Shown: positions 36,002 through 46,500 of the stretch, piece after piece
Numbering within the stretch: position 1 is the first letter of the stretch
Layout of the letters: every line of letters begins with the position of its first letter
Assembly: GCA_026214975.1 (NCBI GenBank)
Contig: CM047806.1
Coordinates: 98,479,811-98,543,810 of the forward strand
Reading direction: 5' to 3'
Length of the DNA: 64,000 bases
Origin: Gentiana macrophylla
Taxonomy: Eukaryota; Streptophyta; Magnoliopsida; Gentianales; Gentianaceae
Translations under genes and position numbers: made by a program
The notes under the pieces: generated by a model
What the model was told of the DNA's origin: nothing
Seen by the model: only the letters and a program-made list of their open reading frames with translations
The model's database searches: none

Positions 36002-37842
36002 TGTTAGTAATATCATCCGCAACGGAAGCGATTTAAGGATCTAGATCTATAAATTACACGTAATAAAATAACTAGATCTACTCTACAAGGGGGTTGTAGA
36101 ACATACCTCTTGGATCTCAAAATCCAAATTGAAGAACCGCAATAGAAAGAACGAACGAAGGTGTGAAGAGCACCACGATCTTCCGTACGTGTGATCCAAG
36201 CAACTCCCGGTGGAAGGAAATTCTCGTCTCGAATCCCTCCGATATGCTACCCGGAAAAAAACTCCAAGATTTTCCCTAATTATCCCCTTGGCCGAAAATT
36301 ATCCTTCTCCTCTCTAAGAGGTGATGGTCGAATTTTTGTGTGTATTAGGCTTGGGAGAACTCTCTTTATATATGAGAGTAATCATTGTCCTCCAAGGATT
36401 TTATTTTGCAAATAAAATAAATCCAATAAATAAAAATATTCCCATAATATTCTAGAACAAATCTAGAATAATATTTACCTTTATTTCTTACCATAAATAT
36501 TTATCCAATAAATATTTTGTGCACATGTCTTATTAATTCACAAGAAAAAATAATTCTTGTTTCCAAAAAACATGTGTTGGCCGAAATTTTACTTATTGAC
36601 CTAGTCAATATTAATTTTCGGTCATAACACTAATTTTGCCAAGATTATGAAAAATGTCTTTTTCACATATTTAATTATTTAGCCCAACTAATTTAATAGT
36701 TCACTAAACAATTAATTCACATATCGTTTTAATTAAATTCTAATAAGAACTAAATTAATATTATTAGGATTCGACGTCCGGGAATAGCTATGCTATATAG
36801 GAGGCACGTCGGGGACCATGGACTAATAATCAGCGGCTCCGATAAATCAAATAAATAATTATCTTACGAACAGAATAATTATATTCGATAAATCAATCAC
36901 ATGAATATGCCACCATAATCCCGTGACTGCACTCCTCCGATTATGAGATTATATTTATCTTCTCACGAGAATGATAATAAGCGTCCATTGATATAATCAT
37001 AACATATGGATTAATCCTCCATAGTATTATTCATTCTAAATCGGGAAGTTACCGTTAACCCTTTTAGAACCTCTTATCCTTATTTACCATTAACCCCATA
37101 AGTGATCAATTAATTCATATAACTCATGGTAGCTAATCGTTGTAATATGAACTCGCGCGATCGATCAGTTTCTAGGATTAACAAATAAGGGAACTGTCAA
37201 TCTACTTCCATAAATGGATGGAATGCATTCCGTATCTGTGATAACACATACTACTCACTCAATCCAGTACAATGCCAAGATGTGGTAATTCGGACCACAC
37301 AGACTCGGTGTAATCCTTAACCGTCAAGTCAAACCTCATATCGATTCAAGCAGTTTGACTCGTGATCACCTCAGATTAATATATATCCATAAATATGATC
37401 ATTCATTGATTCGATAAGACTTTCGATTACGGAATTATATCGTGAACTCTAATCAAATCGGTCCAAATTTCTATATGATATATCTATCATATATAAATGC
37501 CCCACTAGGTTCTATTAACCGAAAGTCCGGATAAGACAATCACACCTATTGTGTTCAAGCGCATTAATAGCACGTTAAAGGAGAGACCCGATACTCTCGA
37601 TTAACTTCACTACGGGCTAATTGTATTTTAAGTACATCTTCACTAACTCAATCCTCCCGTGTATATCTCATACACTGAGTTAAGTGATTACATAAACGAT
37701 ATACTTTAGGGTTTTCTGTAGTGTAAATACCATTGTCACATCGGTGAATATGAGAATAATAAATATGAATAATAATAATAATATCATTTCATTTATTAAA
37801 TAAAACAATTACAAAATTGTCTTTCGGTTATCACACCTAACA
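36002..37842 (-). repeat. 5' LTR of copia-2
   Basis: Right LTR, 1841 bp, same ends as 22528-24362. The TATA region reads TATATATAAAGAG here, slightly changed from the other copy. Confidence 0.94.
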
Positions 37843-37847
37843 GATTC

Positions 37848-38540
37848 AATGAGAGGTTTCCTACCCATCCCCTCACGGAATAATTCTCTAAATCTTCGGA
37901 TATAGAGAAAATGGGATAAATTCTCTTTTGGATAGAGAAAGTCAGGTTATTAAAAGTCAATAACATCTTGGATTCGGACGTTGAGTAGCAGTACAGTGAA
38001 TCCTCAAGTACCTTTAGAGAACGAGGAGTTGTATGCTTGAGTATTCGGGTGCAAACCTGAGTATTGTTGACTACACTGTTTCTGATTTTTGTCGGATTAA
38101 GGATGATCGTGAATCGATCTCAAGCTCAGTGTTTACTCATTGTGATGGAGCTACATTCAGGAGCAATCCAGCACTGCCAATTTGACTCTGTTAGTCGAAT
38201 ACATAGCAGCTTTCGGAGCAGCTAAAGAGGCAGTGTGGCTTGAGAAGTTCTTTGTTGGATCGGGAAGTGATTTCAGGTCTCGATGAGCCGATGCCATTTT
38301 ACTGTGAAAACAGTTGAGAGGTAGCTCATGCAAAGGATCTTCGCAATCATAAGAGGTCAGAAGCATATTGAAAGTAAGTACCACCTGGTCAGACAGATCG
38401 CGCAGAGTGTCGATGTTTCGGTCCTAAAGATCGCCTCGAGCCGACAACCTAGCTGATTAGTTTACCAAGTTGCGTGAAAATCTAGTGTCACTGATAAGCG
38501 CTTGGCGGGTATGATTAGGGAGATATGTCTCATCTGCTTT
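37848..38540 (+). pseudogene. Copia-1 pol end (RNase H remnant)
   Basis: Resumes copia-1 after copia-2. A short frame at about 38190-38260 gives VEYIAAFGAAKEAVWLEKFF, the conserved copia RNase H block. Further pieces in other frames (LDEPMPFYC, AHAKDLRNHKR, KYHLVRQIAQSVD) follow in the right order to 38420. Stops and frameshifts separate them. Confidence 0.8.
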
Positions 38541-38725
38541 AGAGCAAGTGGGAGAATGTTGTGGATATATAGAATAAGGGTATGGTGCTCTAAAAACAAT
38601 TGTTGCTTGTCTTTACGGGCAAGTGGGATATTGTTATATCTAGAGTGCCCGAAAAGCAATTGTTGCTTGTCCTTACGGGCAAGTGGGAGATTGCTGGAAG
38701 TAGTCCTTACGGGCAAGCGGGAGAT
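38541..38725 (+). repeat. Multiplied polypurine tract of copia-1
   Basis: The tract GGGCAAGTGGGAGATTG or a close variant occurs four times (about 38543, 38618, 38678, 38711), the last abutting the 3' LTR. The inner ones lie in a duplicated stretch with CAATTGTTGCTTGTC(C/T)TTACGGG. Confidence 0.85.
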
Positions 38726-40501
38726 TGTTGGAAGTAGAGCCCGAAAGACAATTTCTGTAATTGTTTTTAGAATTAATAAATGACAGATTTATTCTCTTCT
38801 TATTATTTGCTTCGTGCTTATAAGTAATACACTACTGAAAGCCCCAAGTCGTATCATATGTAGCCATATAACTTAGTGTGTCACACATGAGGATTACGTT
38901 TATGGTGATATACTTGAACTGTTAGTCCGTGGTGAACTTAATCAAAGTATGGGGTCTATTGATTAAACCACCATTAATGCGCCCAGAACACTTTATGGTG
39001 TGACCGTCTTATCCGGACCGTCGACATTGGTTGTCTAAGTAGGGCATTTATATATGATATAGTCATATAGGACTGGACCGATTTAATGTGAGTTTCTCAT
39101 ATAATTCCGTGATTGAGAAATCTTATTAAATCACAAGATGGTCATATATGGATTAACCTTAATCCTGAAGTGATTACAAACTCCAACTTGTTTCAGGATA
39201 GAGTTTGATGTGTTCGTTAAGGATCGCTAATAGGCGCGGTCCGAATCACTTTCACGTTGACACTATTCTAGAATGAGTGAGAAGTGTGTGTCTCACATAT
39301 ATGGAATCCATTCCTTTTCATGGGAAGTAGAAAGACAATCCTTTATTTGTTAATCCTAGAAACCGATCGATCCTCGGGAGTTCAGATTGGTTATGAACTA
39401 ATTGATCACTAGTGGGTTAATGGTAAATAAGGATAATATGTATTGAAGAGGGTTTACGGAAATAATCCCGCTTCATTACGGATATTCTATGGAGGGTTAG
39501 ATATGTAATGATTATATCAATGGACACTTATCGAATCGACTCGACGTTTTGAGAATAAGTTATATCTATAATCGATAGAGTTCAGTTTCGGATTTATGGT
39601 GGCGTAATTCCGGAATTAATAAGTTAAGTAGAAATATTTTGTACGATGAATATTTTATTCAATTTATTGTAGCTACTGGTTATAGGTCCATGGTCCCCGG
39701 GTTGGTTCCTAACACGCGAGTGTCTTCTCGTTTAATGGAACCTCGAGAATAAATTAAATAGTTGGTCTATTTAATGAATATGCAATATTATTTATTTGGT
39801 AAATAATATGTAAAATAGAAAAGACATTTTCTATTAAAATAAATGGCAAAAAGTGGCTCCTACTTTTGTGATAAATTTGGGAAAATAAATTTTCCTAGAT
39901 TATGTCACATGTGTAATTAATTAATTATCTATTTGTTGGATAATTAGTGGATAAATTAAGAGATTGTCTTTTTGGGAATTATCTCTTATTTTTATGGCAA
40001 AATTATCTTTTCCTTATGGGAATAGGTAATTGTGGTGTGAAAATGATAACTCTCTTGACTAGTTATTTTCCTACATAAATTAAAGAGAGTTCCTCCTAGC
40101 ACAATAACAACCACAAAATTGCGCCACTTATCAAATAAATGTGAGAAAATTAGTTTATTGTTCTAGTCATTAAAAGATGAAAAACCTAGGGTTTTTCTTG
40201 TGCATATTCGAGGAGGTTCTACGGCGAGAATCGACGTCCACCAGTCGTCGCTAGGAGATACAATCCGGAAGACTACGGCTTCTCCCTTTTGTTGATTTAT
40301 CGTCTCTCTCCGGTTTGGGTAAATCTACTATCCTTCTTGTAGTTATTAATTATTTATGCGAATCGAATCGTGGTAAAATTGCCTGCGAATTTATTCGTAG
40401 CTTCCGCTGTGCATGATTGAGTGTCTCGATCGGTACTGTGAATCAGATTTGACGTTCCAATTATGGATCGGATCCGGATTCGGGTTTCTATATATCCGGC
40501 A
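38726..40501 (+). repeat. 3' LTR of copia-1
   Basis: 1776 bp, starts TGTTGGAAGTAGAGCC, ends ATATCCGGCA, followed by duplication GATTG. The TATA region is altered (CCTACATAAATTAAAGAG) relative to the 5' LTR. Confidence 0.94.
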
Positions 40502-40506
40502 GATTG

Positions 40507-42930
40507 GTGATGTGATTTCGGAGACTTAGAGTGCGTTTGTCTCAGGCCGCCTCATTACGGATAATGCAATTATTGTCTTTTTGAAGCTTTTCATTCTTTG
40601 CAAGTGGGTGTTCAGGGATGTGATAGTCATGCTGCTTTGAAGTTGGATATGGCCAAGGCCTTCGATGGGTTGAATGGCGGTATCTCTAGAGAGTTATAGA
40701 GCATGTGGCGTTCCCGATGCCCTTCATTGATTTGGTGCGGAGATGTGTGACGTCTGTTTCCTATCGGGTTCTGATTAATGGGAAGCCCAGTCGTAGAATT
40801 GTGCCGACTCGTGGGATTCGGCAAGGAGATCCGTTGTCGTCTTTTCTCTTCATCATTTGTGCTGAGGGATTTACGGCTTTGCTTAACGATTATGTACACA
40901 GGGGTGCGCTTCGGGGTATCCGTTTTGGCAGAGAGGTAGAGGTTTCTCTTCATCATTTGTACATAGGGGTGTTCTTTGAGTTGTTGGCCGGGGCTGTGGA
41001 GACATTGGTGGAGTTGTTTGACATGTATGGTGCTTTATCTGGTCAGGCTATCAACTTTCATAAATCCAGTGTATAATTCTCAGAAGGAGTCTCGGTGATG
41101 GGGCGTGAGGCGGTGTCAGAGCTGCTGCAGATTCCCTTGGGTGATAGCTCTGGTAAGTACTTGGGGCTACCGTATAAGATCGGGAGAAATAATGCCAGGT
41201 GTTTGCGTTCTTGCGGGATAAAATTCGGAAAAAGGTGGCTGGTTGGAAGGACAAGTTGCTATCGCCCGCAGGAAATGAGGTGTTTATCAAGTCGGCCCTT
41301 CAGGCTATCCGTACCTTTATTATGCAATGTTTCAAGGTTCCCACTACTCTGATTCGGGAACTTGAGCAGGCGATCCGTGGTTTCTTTTGGGGATACACAG
41401 CGAATAAGCATCGGATTCATTGGAAGAACTGATAGGCTTGTTGTTTCCCAATGAATCTGGGGGGCCGGGATTTCATGATTTGGAATGTTTCAACCTGGCT
41501 CTGTTAGGAAAGCAATCATGGAGGATTTTTAGAAGCCCGGGCTAGCTGGCGGCACAGGTTTTGCATGCGAAATATTTCGAGGAGAACACTATTCTTGCAG
41601 CAAGATTGAGGACTCGACCGTCATTTCTCTGGCACAATATTTTAGAGGGGCGAGACCTTTTACTCAGTGGGATGAGATGGAGGGTAGGAGATGGTGAGAC
41701 GGTGTTTGTTTTTCATGATGACTGGACTAGTCGCCAGCCTTCGTTCCGTATCCCTTTTGCAGGACATGAGCTTCCAGCAGATTCTAAGGTTTCAGACTTG
41801 TTTATTCCCAACTTCAGGGTGTGGGATGTACAACGGGTTCAACAACTGTTTCACCCATGGGAGTCTGATGCTATCTTGGGCACCACTATTGCCCTAGGAG
41901 AGCACCCAGATCGGCGGATCTGGCACTATGACCGTAAGGGAGTTTATACTGTTCGCTCAGGGTACTTCCTGGCCTTATCACTCTACCGACCAGCATCTGT
42001 GGTTGGGCCTGGTACTTCAGTGGGGGGGAGCAGGATTTGGAGAAGCTGTTGGCAGCTCCCTGTGCAGCCGCGTATTCAGCATTTCTTGTGGCATTTCCTT
42101 AATGATTGTCTCGCTATCGGCCAGGGGTTGCACATAAGGAATATGGGGGACGGTGTTTGTTTGGCTTGCGGAGAGACATTGGAAATGCTATGGCATGTCC
42201 TTTTCGAATGTGAGATGGCAGATAGAATCTGGCAAGTGTCACCATTTTATGGGGTTTTAGGGCACCTCCGCTCGGCCACTTTTAATATTTCTTTCTGAGG
42301 TTGCTCGAGGATCAGGGTGCTCAGGATACAGCGAGATTTGTATGGCTTATGTGGGGGATTTGGAAGGCGCGCTGTTCTGCAATGTTTGATGATCAGACTA
42401 TTTATGTTTCTGCAGTATGTACGCGATCTCTGACAGCGTCGGCCGAGTATGTGGCGGCTTTGGAGACCTATAGGGTGCAGGGCTCGGTCCAACACTTTCC
42501 GGATAAATGGGTGAAGCCTTCGGAGGGGGTGATAAAAGGCAATGTGGATGCGTCAGTTACTGAGACAGGAGCGGGGGTGGGAGTTATTTTCCGGGATTCT
42601 CACGGGGCAGTTCTCCACACATTCGCTTATCATTTTGACCCAGGGGACCCAGTGGAATACATGGAGCTTGAGGCTATCTCTTTGGCTCTGGAGGAGATGA
42701 GGCACATGGGAATTCAACGATTGGAGGTAGGGAGTGATTGTTTGGCGTGTTTTTCGCGTCTCCGACGGCCAGTGGAGGACCTTACGACTCAAGGTTGTTT
42801 GATGCAGGACTGCTTGACCCTCTTACCGAGCTTCTCATCAGTTTCCTTTTTATTTATTCGGCGTGCGGAGAATGTCCCGACGCATCTTCTAGCTAGACAT
42901 GCTTTGACAGTTACATCTAGGACATCTTGA
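40507..42930 (+). pseudogene. LINE ORF2, C-terminal reverse transcriptase, zinc knuckle and RNase H
   Basis: Resumes the LINE: SAFVSGRLITDNAI near 40530, LKLDMAKAFD near 40640 (catalytic Asp), RGIRQGDPLSSFLF near 40815 and SGQAINFHKSS near 41040. The usual FADD catalytic box is replaced by LYIGVFF near 40960. A zf-RVT domain lies at about 42025-42235 (WRSCWQLPVQPRIQHFLWH ... CLACGETLEMLWHVLFEC), followed by RNase H at about 42500-42920 with NVDAS, ELEAISLALE, GSDC and HLLARHAL. There are stops at 41074, 41430 and 42296 and several frameshifts. Longest open piece is 41561-42298. Dead copy. Confidence 0.88.
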
Positions 42931-43136
42931 GGCTCCTTGCCCCCTGGCGATGTTTTGGCCGCTTGTTTGGCGGATGTTGATTAATAAAGTTCTTGTTTTC
43001 TAAAAAAAAAAGATAATGGCCCAATTTATTTTTTATTTTTATAAGTATGTATTTTCAAAAGAAAAGAAAACAATTTCGAACTAAAATGCCTAATTCAGTG
43101 ACTTGGTCTTAGGCCCAAAAAAGATGCCGGCGCTCT

Positions 43137-43240
43137 GGTAATAGGCCGGCACAATACCTTGCGCGGACATGTTTGTCTACCGTTGGTTTTGTTTCTTGGG
43201 GTGTGGCACTGCCACTGTTTTGCCGATACAACATTCAATT
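43137..43240 (+). pseudogene. RNase H (RVT_3) fragment, right part
   Basis: After the GGCGCTCT duplication the frame gives GNRPAQYLARTCLSTVGFV then SWGVALP, the usual end of the retroelement RNase H domain. It continues in phase from the fragment ending at 14240. Confidence 0.7.
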
Positions 43241-43590
43241 ATGAAACAAGAAACAAGAAAATTTTGCATGGTTGCTACAACAAACTTAATTCACTTTAAA
43301 GCAAATCAATTCGGACAACAACCAAAAAAAAAATAATAATAAAAAAGAAATTTGAGCAAATCATTACTTCTTACAAAGCTTATCAAAACATACAAAAGAC
43401 AACTGTTTATTCCTTAGGTATCAGAACTGTAAGAGTGATGGCCACTCAAAATCTACATCCCTCAGTATACTTCAACAGCAAAAGGCCATGTACCATTATT
43501 GTTATTATCATACATAGGAAACTTAGGAGTAACATTCTGATGAGATTTTTTTGTGTGTTCAAACAAACTCCGAATTTCGGCTAACGAAAT
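43241..43590 (-). other. 3' flank and probable 3' UTR of CYCLOPS
   Basis: AT-rich sequence between the stop codon and the transposon nest. AATAAA on the minus strand at 43404-43409 is a plausible polyadenylation signal. No other feature seen. Confidence 0.5.
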
Positions 43591-46500
43591 CTACATTTTG
43601 CAAACGATCCTCTCGATTTCTCCAAGAAGCCTTCCCTTTTCCTTACCGAGATCCTCGTTATGTTTCTGAAGCTCTTCTATCTGCTTTGTTTGTTCTGAGT
43701 CCTTCCTGCAATTTTTATTACAATCTGAGAATTACCTTGTCCATTTAGTACATAATATAATATAAGGACCTTAGAATGGCATTTACCTGTTCATGAAAGA
43801 CAAGTTAAGTTTCAACGAACGCACTTCTTTCTCGAGGTTTTCACACCTTTTAAGGAGGGATTGCATGTCTGAAGATACTGCTGGTGTCATGTTTCTTTCC
43901 TTTGCTTCTGCCATTCTGCATCAAATAATAATAGTAAGATATCTTTTATATGATATTTATTGTACAGTCCACACCGGGAATACGAATACTGTAATATATA
44001 GATATAACATATTTTGATCAAATTGTAGTTTAAATACAGATTAGTCTAAAATGGAAGAAGAATACATACTTTCGAGATCGCTCCACCCTACGTTTTTTCG
44101 TGGGATCCCCTTGCTCCACTGCAGAAACAAAAAAACCGATTTCAAAATCCAGTGTCATAAATGAGACGAGAAAGATTCAAGTTACTTTCTTGATGTTTTG
44201 TATACACATTTGAAGTCTTCTCTCTTGATTTCCAAATCCTTTTACAACTTGGAGAAATTTCTTAGCTATTTATGTACAAAAATATAGTAGACAGCTATTT
44301 TTCCTGATCAAGATTCTTACAGAAGAAAGAAAAAAAAAGTATGAATTTCGGATAGTATGTTGAAGTCTGCAAAATTCATAGCTGGGAAAGAGACCATTTA
44401 TCTAAAAAGTTCGTTTGTGAATGCTACGGTATGCTAAATGATTAATAATCCATTTTTTGCAGGAAATTTGAGTTTAATACCTGAAGTAACTGATGTCAGA
44501 GATCCATATCGTGCTAAACCTCGTTTCTGTTATTTAACAAACAGAGAAAATGTTAAAACCTCTGTTCTTGTAAGTAGAAAATGTTTTAATTCGAGGTAAA
44601 AGAGAAAATATAGTACCTTCCTATCATCTTTAAGGTTGTCATACATATGTTCTCCAACATCTGTAGTTCAAGAACACAATAAAAGTGAATTAAAAGTTCG
44701 CGTAAACTGATCATAAGAAAGCTTGAGGATTGTAAGACATTCAATATTAGTACTTAATCTTAAGCTTATTATGCAATACCTTTAGAAAGTTTTGAGGATC
44801 CATTTCCCATTCGTTTTCTTGAGCTTTCACTGACACTATGTGCTTGTCCTGAGATACTAGGTCCATCACACGTGTCAAATCCCGTTGAAACTACAGTTGC
44901 AGCAACAGAGGATTCGCTTTGAGAAGGTTCTCGAGACATTGTACTCATCTGGATACGTTTTGTGGTCCCCGCACCAGCACCATATCCGTATGATCCTTCA
45001 GTTGTCTGCATAGCACCTCCGGTCTCATTGAATTGGACACGGGATAAATCTTGAAAATTACTTTGCACGTCGAAAATGGGATTCCCTTGTCCGAAGGCCA
45101 CTTCGGATCCTCCATAAAAAGTACTATCCTCAACAGCTTCGATGTCCATGTTGTTAAAGAGCTTCTTGCGTTCTAGGGTACCCTTTAGCATGTTAACGAC
45201 CGAGGAAATGTTGTTTGTAGTTCTTTCTTGTGGAATAATGTTGAAAGTGGATGAAGATGAATTCGTGGGAGACATAAACGTAGTCATGTGATTCGAAACC
45301 TCGGATAATGGGACGTTGTTGAATCCATTCGGACCATCGGAGTATTCATGAGGACTGCTATTCATGTTGTTCATGGCTTCTATACCGATCGATGTTTGTG
45401 TATTCTGCATAGCTGCATACCTCCTCCTTTCCAGAGTAGATACAAATGGAAAAACAGTGGTTTTCAATAGTGTACATATATATATAATACTACAAAAGAA
45501 CTTGTACACGATAAACTCCAAAATATACGGTATCTTGTTTGAAGGAAAGAAGGATTATACCTTAATTCTGAGGAACGGCTTCGTGTCATCGGTTGAGAGC
45601 TGTTAAGCCATGCCTGCTTTCAAAATGTAACTATTGATTATCTTCGAAAAATTCGAATGATTTTTATTTTCTTGCTTAGTTGTTCTTGAAACTCACCTTG
45701 GCCAAGAATAAGTTGGTAGCCTGCAGCCCTTTATCAACAGGATTCCTGAATCAAATAAATTTGAAGTATTTAACCCATGAAAGAAAGTTGAGACATTTAA
45801 TTATCAAAACAATTAACATTGTCATAAATCAAAGAGAAACAAAATACTATGTTTGGGAAAAAGAAAAAGCAGAATAATTTACTTGGCTAAATGTTGATTA
45901 GGTTCACTTGAGGATTCACCAGCCATGAAAGTGCTTTGTTGGAGTAAAAGCTCTTCAGTTCTTTTCTTCTGAAGAACCCCATTTTGTTGCTGATTGGATA
46001 AATTAGAAAATTCAGCAGAAATCCTGTTGGGTATACAATGATCCATGTCAAATTCATTACAAGTATATGCATTTCACAAGTTAAAGTTTAAGCAGTCTCT
46101 AATAACAACCCGGATCCTCTGATGTGAAAGGGTGTCAAAAAGATGCGTTTTTTTGATGATATACATCATTATAGAACGGTGCACTGCACCCTTTCACAGC
46201 AAAGGATCTGAATTCTCGAGAAACTTGGATTCTGCACCCTTTCACAGCAGAGGATCCGAATTCTCGAGAAACTTGATTCTCTCTGCTGTGGCAGGTGTAG
46301 TCAGGTAAAGTGCACCGTGCTGTGAAAGTGACCCGTTATCCGAGTTCATCAATCAGATCATTATCACAACATAGTGCACAACACCCCGTGTTTTACAGTA
46401 GAGGAACCAAGTTCCAATTTTTGTATAGGCCTTATTCATCCATTTGATAAAATTTGAGGAAACCCAACCTCCTTGATGCTTGTCGAGTCCGGTTTGCAAT

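Larger units (their letters stand above)
22528..37842 (-). mobile_element. Ty1/copia LTR retrotransposon copia-2, nested in copia-1
   Basis: LTRs of about 1.84 kb, exact 5-bp duplication GATTC at 22523-22527 and 37843-37847. Orientation is minus: the primer site abuts the right LTR and the purine tract abuts the left one. Minus-strand LTRs start TGTTAGGTGTGATG and end ATTACTAACA. Internal sequence is homologous to copia-1, and the LTRs share blocks with copia-1 LTRs (TAATGCGCCCAGAACAC, CTATATAAAGAGAG), so the two are sister families. Hosts the LARD at 27070-32840. Confidence 0.94.
15957..40501 (+). mobile_element. Ty1/copia LTR retrotransposon copia-1
   Basis: Full-length element with LTRs of about 1.77 kb and the exact 5-bp duplication GATTG at 15952-15956 and 40502-40506. 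Both LTRs start TGTTGGAAGT and end ATATCC(A/G)GCA. Its primer site and purine tract are in place, and an RNase H remnant of copia type lies near 38190. Without the nested copia-2 its length is about 9.2 kb. It inserted into the LINE in the same orientation. Confidence 0.94.
14375..43011 (+). mobile_element. L1-type LINE, 5'-truncated, split by copia-1
   Basis: Non-LTR retrotransposon whose own sequence is 14375-15956 plus 40507-43011, about 4.1 kb. It begins at the start of ORF2 (no ORF1), consistent with 5' truncation, and ends after TTAATAAAG with an A-tract at 43002-43011. ATAATG at 14369-14374 and 43013-43018 is a possible short target duplication. Copia-1 interrupts the reverse transcriptase domain, flanked by its own GATTG duplication. 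Confidence 0.88.
14241..43128. mobile_element. Non-autonomous hAT element hosting the nest (hAT-3)
   Basis: Left end CAGGGCCGGCCC plus subterminal GGTCTTAGGTCCAAC and GTTTAGCTAA match the nested element at 5341. On the right, 43040-43128 (TATTTTCAAAAGAAAAGAAA, AACTAAAATGCCTAATTC, TTAGGCCCAAAAAAG) matches the right end of that same element. The 8-bp duplication GGCGCTCT is exact at 14233-14240 and 43129-43136. The expected right terminal repeat GGGCCGGCCCTG is missing; the sequence stops at AAGATGCC. Own sequence is only about 0.25 kb; the rest is the inserted LINE and its passengers. Confidence 0.82.

Noticed and set aside
43129..43160. Alternative right end of hAT-3 at CTCTG (43137)
   Set aside because: It would restore a rough terminal repeat, but the flanks then do not match; the exact GGCGCTCT duplication and the in-phase RNase H frame favour the end at 43128.
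44945..45133. 62-codon minus-strand frame
   Set aside because: Shadow frame within CYCLOPS exon 6.
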